Shown: in pieces, positions 57,289-64,000 of the stretch | How positions within the stretch are numbered: the first letter of the stretch is position 1 | How the letters are laid out: each line of letters begins with the position of its first letter | Assembly (NCBI GenBank): GCA_964019415.1 | Contig: OZ025883.1 | Coordinates: forward strand, 4,005,586-4,069,585 | Length of the DNA: 64,000 nt | Reading direction: 5' to 3' | From: Ianthella basta | Lineage: Eukaryota; Porifera; Demospongiae; Verongiida; Ianthellidae | Notes under the pieces: model-generated | Seen by the model: the letters and a program-made list of their open reading frames with translations, nothing else | Told to the model about the DNA's origin: nothing | Database searches by the model: none | Translations under genes and position numbers: made by a program

Positions 57289-60200
57289 CTCTTGCTGAGC
57301 TACAACAAGCTGGCCTCCTCACTAGTGATGAGTGCAAGGGTTACATCATTCATGCGGTTAGTGGAAAGCCTCCTGCAGTGGTGTCCCAAGCCTGTGAGAT
57401 TATGATGAGACATGGCTTTGAGACACAGTCGAAACTCATTGCAGGTAAGCAGATGTTTTGTAAATTGTCTGTGTTTGGTTGTACATACAATGGAGGCAAG
57501 TTATCAATACCATGTTGACATCACCCCCATGCACTTATCGTGTAAAGACTTTGTGTGTCAGTTGTGACATCATGAGCTCCACACTATTGTGGCCACTTTT
57601 AGTGTCTGTCTGTTGTTGTATGAGTGTGTGTCTGTGTAGAATAGGTGATGTGGGTGTGTCGGTTGGTGAGTGCACTTAGGTGTATGGGTAGTTGTTGCTA
57701 TGTATGTATCAGTATTTTCATGTGGCAGCAGCTCATGTTGATCTTCAGGGGCTGCTTAGCCATGAACTGGCTTACTGGGCACAAAGCAATCTGACAGATG
57801 TCCAATCTACGGAGTACTACATTTCCTATTGCAATTGTTTGTGTTAATCACCATTCCATTGTCTGTGTCTGTGCCCGCTGTGACATACTGTACTGATCGG
57901 TTGTGTTAAGTGCACCCTCTATATAAGAGCATTTCCTTTACTGAGCACCCAATTCCTTACCAGTTTTTCACCCTGATTGTTAGGTGTCTAGTGATTTTGG
58001 GGATCTATCCCTTCTTTGAGGTGCATATAGGACTCCCTGGTAGACTAGCAGCTTGGCTGAAGTGTAATCATACAGTGCAAACTAGTACAAACCTTATCTG
58101 GTTGGTTGTCCACACTGGGCACCAGGTACCAGAGTCGAAATCATGGTATTATACATAAACATGAGCAGTATTGCTGTATACAATCTCTAGCTCACAATCT
58201 ATGTCAATACTAGATTTTACAATTATACTGTAAGTATGTGCATGAATTCGTATAATATCGTGCAAGCGCTTACAGGATACCAGTTAGCTATGTGGACAAG
58301 CGATTCAAAATAGTTTGTAACATAGCGCTAAATGGAAACTCGTTCACTGCACTAAGTGGTGGCCATCTTACAGTGACATTTGCATATCATTATAATTTGT
58401 TGATGCTATTAGCATGTTCGGTTAAGCGCATATCCTTTATTATTGTAGATGCATATTTCTATCCTGTCAGAGTTAGTAGCATATTATTATGTCTTACAAC
58501 AGATTAGTATGGTATTTAGTCCCATTACATTGTATTAACACATACGTATGAACTATTCGTATGAAGTATGTATATACGATCCATCTGCTACTGCATCAGT
58601 GTGTGTATGGTATGAGTAGGTGTGTCAGTTAGTGGGTGTAGGTGTATGCTTATGCGTTGCAATGTGTATCAGTATTTTCACGTGGCAGCAGCAGAGTGAA
58701 TGCTTAGCCAAGAATTGGCTTGCCGGCCACAAATATTGGAAACTAACAGAGTGTGTTGAGTAGGGTGGCTGGCAGAGCAATTTAATCTGTTAACTGTACT
58801 AGTGCTCTGCCTGTGGAGGTACATCTCCCGTTAGTTATACTACAAGAGCATTGTAATGGTCTAAGGGAGACCTAGCTTGTCTTACAGTATTCTGCAGTGT
58901 GTATAATATGTACGTTTGGTGTTTCTTGTGTAGCACAGTGATTGAAATTTATGCATTACTAAAGCACAGGATAGGAGAGCAGATAATGGATGTGGCCTTC
59001 ACTTCCTCATAACCAGAAACAGTGAGTAGGTGTTAAGTGTTTTATTTAGATGAAATCAAAGCTGTCATGGTTACTGGAAGATGGCTTTATCTGTGTGTAT
59101 CCATTGTAGCCTTTGTTTGGTGCAAAAATGGCATTTAGCAATAATTTACTTACTTTTTACTGTCACAGATTAGCATTGTAATTGTTATATGTCACTGCAC
59201 TGCACAGGCCTACTATCATTGTCTCTGAGGAAGTAGACAACATATGGGTATGAGTCCAACACTGCTACTTGTGCTACATGATCTAAGACTGAATAGAGGC
59301 ACTGCTTGGTAGCGCTTACTACACAATGGATGAGTCTTTCAATTATAAGAGTACACACGCTATATAATCCACAATGTCCAATGTTGTTGCGTAGTTACCT
59401 TTCTCTGTGTCAGGCTATCCTGACTATGGTGAACAGATGTGCCCACATAACTCATAAACAGCAGTCTCACAATACTGGCATGTGGGTAGGTGTGACTGTG
59501 TTGGTGGTTGTGGCAGTGTGATTTGGTGTGGTTGTGTGGGTAGGAGCGACTGTGTAGAGATTGCGCAACCATACTCTGAGATCATACACTTTTTGAACTA
59601 GTGCATTGTTGCATTAATTTTGTGTGCATTGTCTGTTTGCATGCATGTATGAGTGTTTGTGTGCTTGTTCCTTTCTGTTAAAGTGTTATGTTGCCTAGTT
59701 GTATGCAGCCACTTTGAGACACTATCATTGGATAGAGACTACTTACATACCAACTGTGTCTGTTAGTTACTTCTGTTTTTTAATGCTTGAAGCTAATGTA
59801 CAGTAATACAGGTACTGACAGAAATGAAAGTTTTGACCAAATTGGCAATTCTTTGAGCCAACGTAAATGGCAACGACCATCATTACAGTGATTTTATCTG
59901 TTGACCCATTTCTCAAAGTTAAAAATCTAATTTTGTTTACTTCATGTGGCAGCAGCTTGTGTCAGAGGCTGGTTGTCGAAATGGCACTGGGTGGACTGCG
60001 CCATTCATCCGGCGACGTGTGGCGGAGCAAGCGCAGCATGCAGAAGGCAGTGCTTGCTCATATATATATTGCCTGCATGAATATACACCTTTACCATTAT
60101 ATACTTGTGCCATGAAATCAGTGTAAATAGACCTCGTCATATCCAGTAGTGTGTAATGATATAATGGTGTTCTGGTTTAGTGCAGTGCTTGAATTAATGA

Positions 60201-61340
60201 GTTCTTAAGTGTGACTAAAAGCACACGACAGATGGTCAGAATTGGGACTTAGTCCTCCACGTACCTCTCCACGCGCTGCAATTTAGTTGGCATAGTCTCT
60301 CTGTGAAGGGGATCTTGGTGTTCCTACCAAGCTTTAACAGCAAGCAGTAGGTGCCCACTTGGAGATCCACCATCACACACTTCTCTTTCACTGATCTTGT
60401 GCTAATGTGATTTTGTCTTTCTCAGGCCCTGTGGCTGCTTCACTTTCAATACTGGTAGGACAAGTATTTCTAACTTCAGCACTATATTTGATACATACTT
60501 AAGGCCAATGTACTGCAGGTATTGGCAGAAATGTTGTAATTCTTGAACTAGCACAAAAGGTGGTGAACACCATGTAATGGATACTTCTGTTCACCTTCTC
60601 ATTGCCAAAGTCCCCAGTGTCATTCTTTTGTTTGTCCATTTGAGATGAAATGTGTTGGAACTGGCTACTGAAGACAAGTATGCCAAAATGTCAAACTTGA
60701 CCATCTCATCAACTGTGTGAGGTTCTCTAGAATCCATCTAAGTAAAGTAACAAAGTAAAGGACTAAGGATAATTTGGTTATATTGACTATGTAGCCTACA
60801 CTGTGGTAGTTTGTATTGCATCTCTCCAATGCACTTACCTGCAGTAGCCCAGTTGGCTAGTCACACTGGTGAATGGGATAGACAGATTCTGCTGTATTAT
60901 GAATCTCATGTTTTTAATATTCAGACAGTTGTGTGTGTGGTAGGATAGTCAGCTGATTGGTATGACTTTTGTAAGCAAATGCCAGAGCTACTTACACCTG
61001 TGTCTAATGTGTTTCTTGTGTGTCCACTTGTCCTACAGTTAACTGTAGTTGGTCATTGTTGCTGCATCCTGTCTCAACTTTGGTTGGTTTCATGTCATAA
61101 CAATCGTGTCTGCAAGATGTGGTGGGATACAGCAACCAACTGTCACTTGCACAAGAACCTTTGACCTCTTGACCATGTGTCCAGCTGTGCACTGTATGGT
61201 GCTACCTGAATTGGGTTGCTGCATCCCACTCCAACTTGTACCATGTTGGTCTACATCCTCAAGCTCTTCAACTTGTGCTAGTGGTGTTCTTCTACCATCA
61301 ACTAACACATACTCCACTTTCACCCATGGTGGCGGTCCTT
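56862..61340. repeat. Segmental duplication block A, right copy
   Basis: Collinear with 5345-9745 (see there), including the cassette exon at 57289. Right of about 61340 the homology with the left block ends. Confidence 0.85.
57289..57444 (+). CDS. Cassette exon 8 (short type, 156 nt), phase 1-1
   Basis: Bounded by tctttcacgcag and GCAG|GTAAGC. Encodes LAELQQAGLLTSDECKG through EIMMRHGFETQSKLIA, differing from exon 1 at a few residues (GYIIHAVSGKPPAVV against GNFIHAVSGKSPAVV). The reading past the donor (GKQMFCKLSVFGCT) is also almost the same as in exon 1. Confidence 0.75.
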
Positions 61341-62188
61341 ACCTTCTAAACTTCAAAATACCCACGTTTTCCTGTACCAATGTGCAGGTTTGGTCGTATT
61401 ACATACGTACATGGATAAGCTTTCTTGCTTTCTCAAAAGTGCACCCTCTAGTAATCCATCATGTCCAATAGCATTGCATACATAGTTACCCTCATCTGTG
61501 TCGGATATCCCAGCTATAGTGATGAGTTGGGTACAGTAGATGACTAGATGTGGCTGTGCGGGTGGTTGTGTGTGTAGGAGCGACTGTATAGAGACTGTAC
61601 AGCTGGAGTTTGAGATTGCACTTTTGATTTAGTGTGTTGTTTCCATTTCACTATTTTCAATGAAGTATAGTATTGAAAGTCGCAACTTGAAAGAAAGACA
61701 GTCAAGGAAAGGAAAGTTTCCATCACGCAAGCCAACTGACACCATCAGCTAAATTCGAGCCTCATAGTGACTCTGAGAATTCCAGCATCACATGCCACTC
61801 AGGCCCTACTCGTCTTTGAGGTTTCCAAGAGACGTCTCTTGGTTGGAATACATTACCTTTCTATGTAATCTATGTGAACCCAATAGAGAGGAATATGTAG
61901 CTTCTACTGTGTGAACAATGAGGAGAGTCTCAGGTGGTAGTGTGTGCATTGAAGTGATGAGGCTGTGTGTGTTTATACCTGATGACTCTGATATTGTATA
62001 CATTACCTAGATAGATGTACGTATGTACATGCATTGTGTGTTAATGTAGTGATTTCCTGGAGCCCACTCTCATAAGCAGGACATTCCCCATTCCCAATTC
62101 CCTTCCTGTCATTCCTTGTTACCGATCCCATTGTATCCCCTCTGATGTGTGATTGTCCTCCCTGTCCCTTCTCTCCTCTCTCTCCCAG

Positions 62189-62362
62189 TTCTTGCTGAGC
62201 TACAACAGGCTCACCTTCTCACTAATGAAGAATGCGACGATGTGTGGGACATTGATGATGTGGTTGCACTTCAACGCAATAAGCCTTCAGATGTTCAAGT
62301 TAAAACTGCTGAGGTTTTCTTCAAACATGGACTTAAGACAGAGGAGATGAAGGAATTTGCAG
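62189..62362 (+). CDS. Cassette exon 9 (174 nt), phase 1-1
   Basis: Bounded by tctctctcccag and GCAG|GTAAAT. Encodes LAELQQAHLLTNEECDDV through FFKHGLKTEEMKEFA. It is one codon longer than the usual type and the most diverged cassette (DIDDVVALQRNKPSDVQVK in the middle), which suggests an older member. It is the last cassette before the window ends. Confidence 0.72.
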
Positions 62363-64000
62363 GTAAATGGATACACAGCATATCACCATCTGCTTTATGT
62401 GTTTAGTTGTACAAGCGCAGCCAAGTTGTCATGGCCATCTCCCCAGGCATCACTCCACACTTATCATGTAGAGTCTTTGTGTGTCCACAGTGACATCTTG
62501 AGTGCCACGCTACAGTTTGCTTACATAATTATGTAGACTTTCATAAATCTAGCAGATTGGTGTGGTGGTGACATAAGTGTGGGCGGAGTTGTATGTTGCT
62601 AGTCAAATGAAATAATCTAGAATTACACTTTACAATTACCTTTGCAGTGATATCAATGTAAACTATGTGTCAACATAACCAGTAGGTAAACTGAGTGCAT
62701 GCAACTGTTGAGGTCTTGTAGCTAATGTAACACAGAGTTTTAGTTGGATTGCAATTCTTCAAGCTAGCATAAATGGTAGTGGTCATCATTTTAATTGTTT
62801 CTTCTGTTAGCCAACTTCTGAATTCCAAAGACTTCACTTTCATTCTTTCTGTGTCTACTTAAGGTGAAATGATATTAGATCAAACAGGTACAAGACTGGT
62901 ATAAAGTGCTGCTAATTCTCTAGCTATGCATAACTGACGAATGTCCTAATACTAAAGCTGTTAGCCATGTTGCTGCTTGCTAGTGTCAGCTGATCTCCTT
63001 TAGGCCAAAACACATGTCTCACCTATGTTGCATACAGATAGTCTACCAGACCTAAGCACACAGTGGTTGGGCTATCATGTCACACTACTGTCATCTCATA
63101 TACCCGACACACACCAATGCAGCAGGCAGTCACTCAATGGTATGTACGTATGTGAACACAATAGTGTGGGACTAATGATGTCACATGGGCAGACAGTGTT
63201 GTACAGTCAGCGGTATGTGATCAATAGAAACAAAGTGAAGTTGTACTCCTTAGAAACCCTAGATAGAAAACCTGTCAGACTGCTTTTGTGTGATGGAATT
63301 TCTATTATACAACACACAAGTTTGGTGCGTAAGTGATGTCTACCTGAGGCTAAAGGTGAAGGTTTATTCAGCCATTTGGCAGCAAGCTATGTAATGGCAC
63401 AAATGAGTAGGTGATGTGATTATATCAGTAAGTAGGTATGGGTGCATGGGTAGGTGTTGCTATATGTGTCATTACTTACTTGTCGCAGCAGCTAATGTTG
63501 AGATGCTGCTTAGCTAAGAGTTGTGGTTGTGTGAGTAGGAGCAACTGTGTAGAGATTGTACAATCATACTGTGAGATTGTATACTTTTTTGATTTAATGC
63601 ATTGTTACATTTGGATGTATGTAGTGTCTGTTTGCATGTACGAGTGCTTCCTGAAAGGGATGTTAGCATACCTGCCATTATCAGTAACAAACAGTAGGTT
63701 CCACTAGAGACCCACCGTTATACGAATCTCTCCCATTGATCTTGTGTTCATATCATTACCTTCTCAGGCCCAATGGAACTGTTCCCAGTTTTTGTATCCC
63801 ATATCTGTTGAGTGATGTGTATGCCTGTGAATGAGATGGTTTAGGTTGTCTTGTGTCATCCTAGTTAGTTGTAGTCAGAATTGATGCAGGAAGTTTTAGT
63901 GATTGTAGATATTTCTATCCCATGTCTCAAAGTGAAGAGATATTAATGCATTTCGGCTTACCCTTAGAAAGCGAACTGAATTTTCTTAGTTACAGTGACA
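62363..64000. other. Intronic repeats, no further exon in the window
   Basis: 62490-62830 matches 55455-55800 and 63290-63970 matches 53570-54380. The open frame at 63025-63336 has no motif. Confidence 0.5.

Overview
The window looks like nuclear DNA of an animal, most likely a sponge. It has multi-exon genes with GT-AG introns, long introns full of microsatellites and transposon debris, TATA-box promoters, non-LTR retrotransposons, and hAT and pogo-type DNA elements. The sponge assignment rests on one large GTPase gene of a type I associate with sponges and cnidarians. A freshwater demosponge such as Ephydatia is possible, but the sequence does not prove the species.

Region by region. (1) 1-5.3 kb: the edge of an unrecognised minus-strand coding fragment, then non-coding DNA with satellites, a Penelope-like remnant and a long palindrome. 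(2) 5.8-18.6 kb: five short exons on the plus strand (5793, 10023, 10850, 12794, 18411). Each encodes one copy of a helical module of about 52-57 residues. Every one begins and ends in intron phase 1, so they can be joined, skipped or duplicated without a frame change. They sit inside large tandem duplications, several of which carry later transposon insertions with a recognisable empty site in the sister copy. (3) 18.6-27 kb: the rest of the duplicated DNA, two degenerate LINE-like elements in opposite orientation, a 21-bp minisatellite and a palindromic element. (4) 27.08-32.65 kb: a large exon encoding a Roc/COR-like GTPase, then two alternations of a linker exon and a CARD-like (death-fold) exon, and a five-codon terminal exon. 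All splice phases agree. The simplest gene model is cassette modules + Roc-COR GTPase + two CARD-like domains, a layout suited to an intracellular sensor or signalling scaffold. (5) 33.6-35.2 kb: decayed relatives of the cassette exon. (6) 38.3-45 kb: a three-exon gene for a secreted protein of about 672-675 residues (39475-44969, plus), head to head with a frameshifted paralogue (38346-39199, minus). Each has its own TATA box in a shared interval of about 275 bp. (7) 46.7-47.7 kb: a clean two-exon NAA38 (LSMD1) gene, the LSM-fold subunit of the NatC N-terminal acetyltransferase, on the minus strand. (8) 49-50.1 kb: a less certain minus-strand coding region. (9) 50-64 kb: a second array of the same duplicated DNA with three more cassette exons (52004, 57289, 62189), all plus strand. 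No GTPase exon follows within the window, so these probably form the 5' part of a paralogous gene that continues to the right.

The most interesting content is the expandable set of symmetric cassette exons feeding a GTPase-CARD protein, together with the conserved intronic block upstream of each cassette. Whether the cassettes are all included, alternatively spliced or partly dead cannot be decided from genomic sequence alone.
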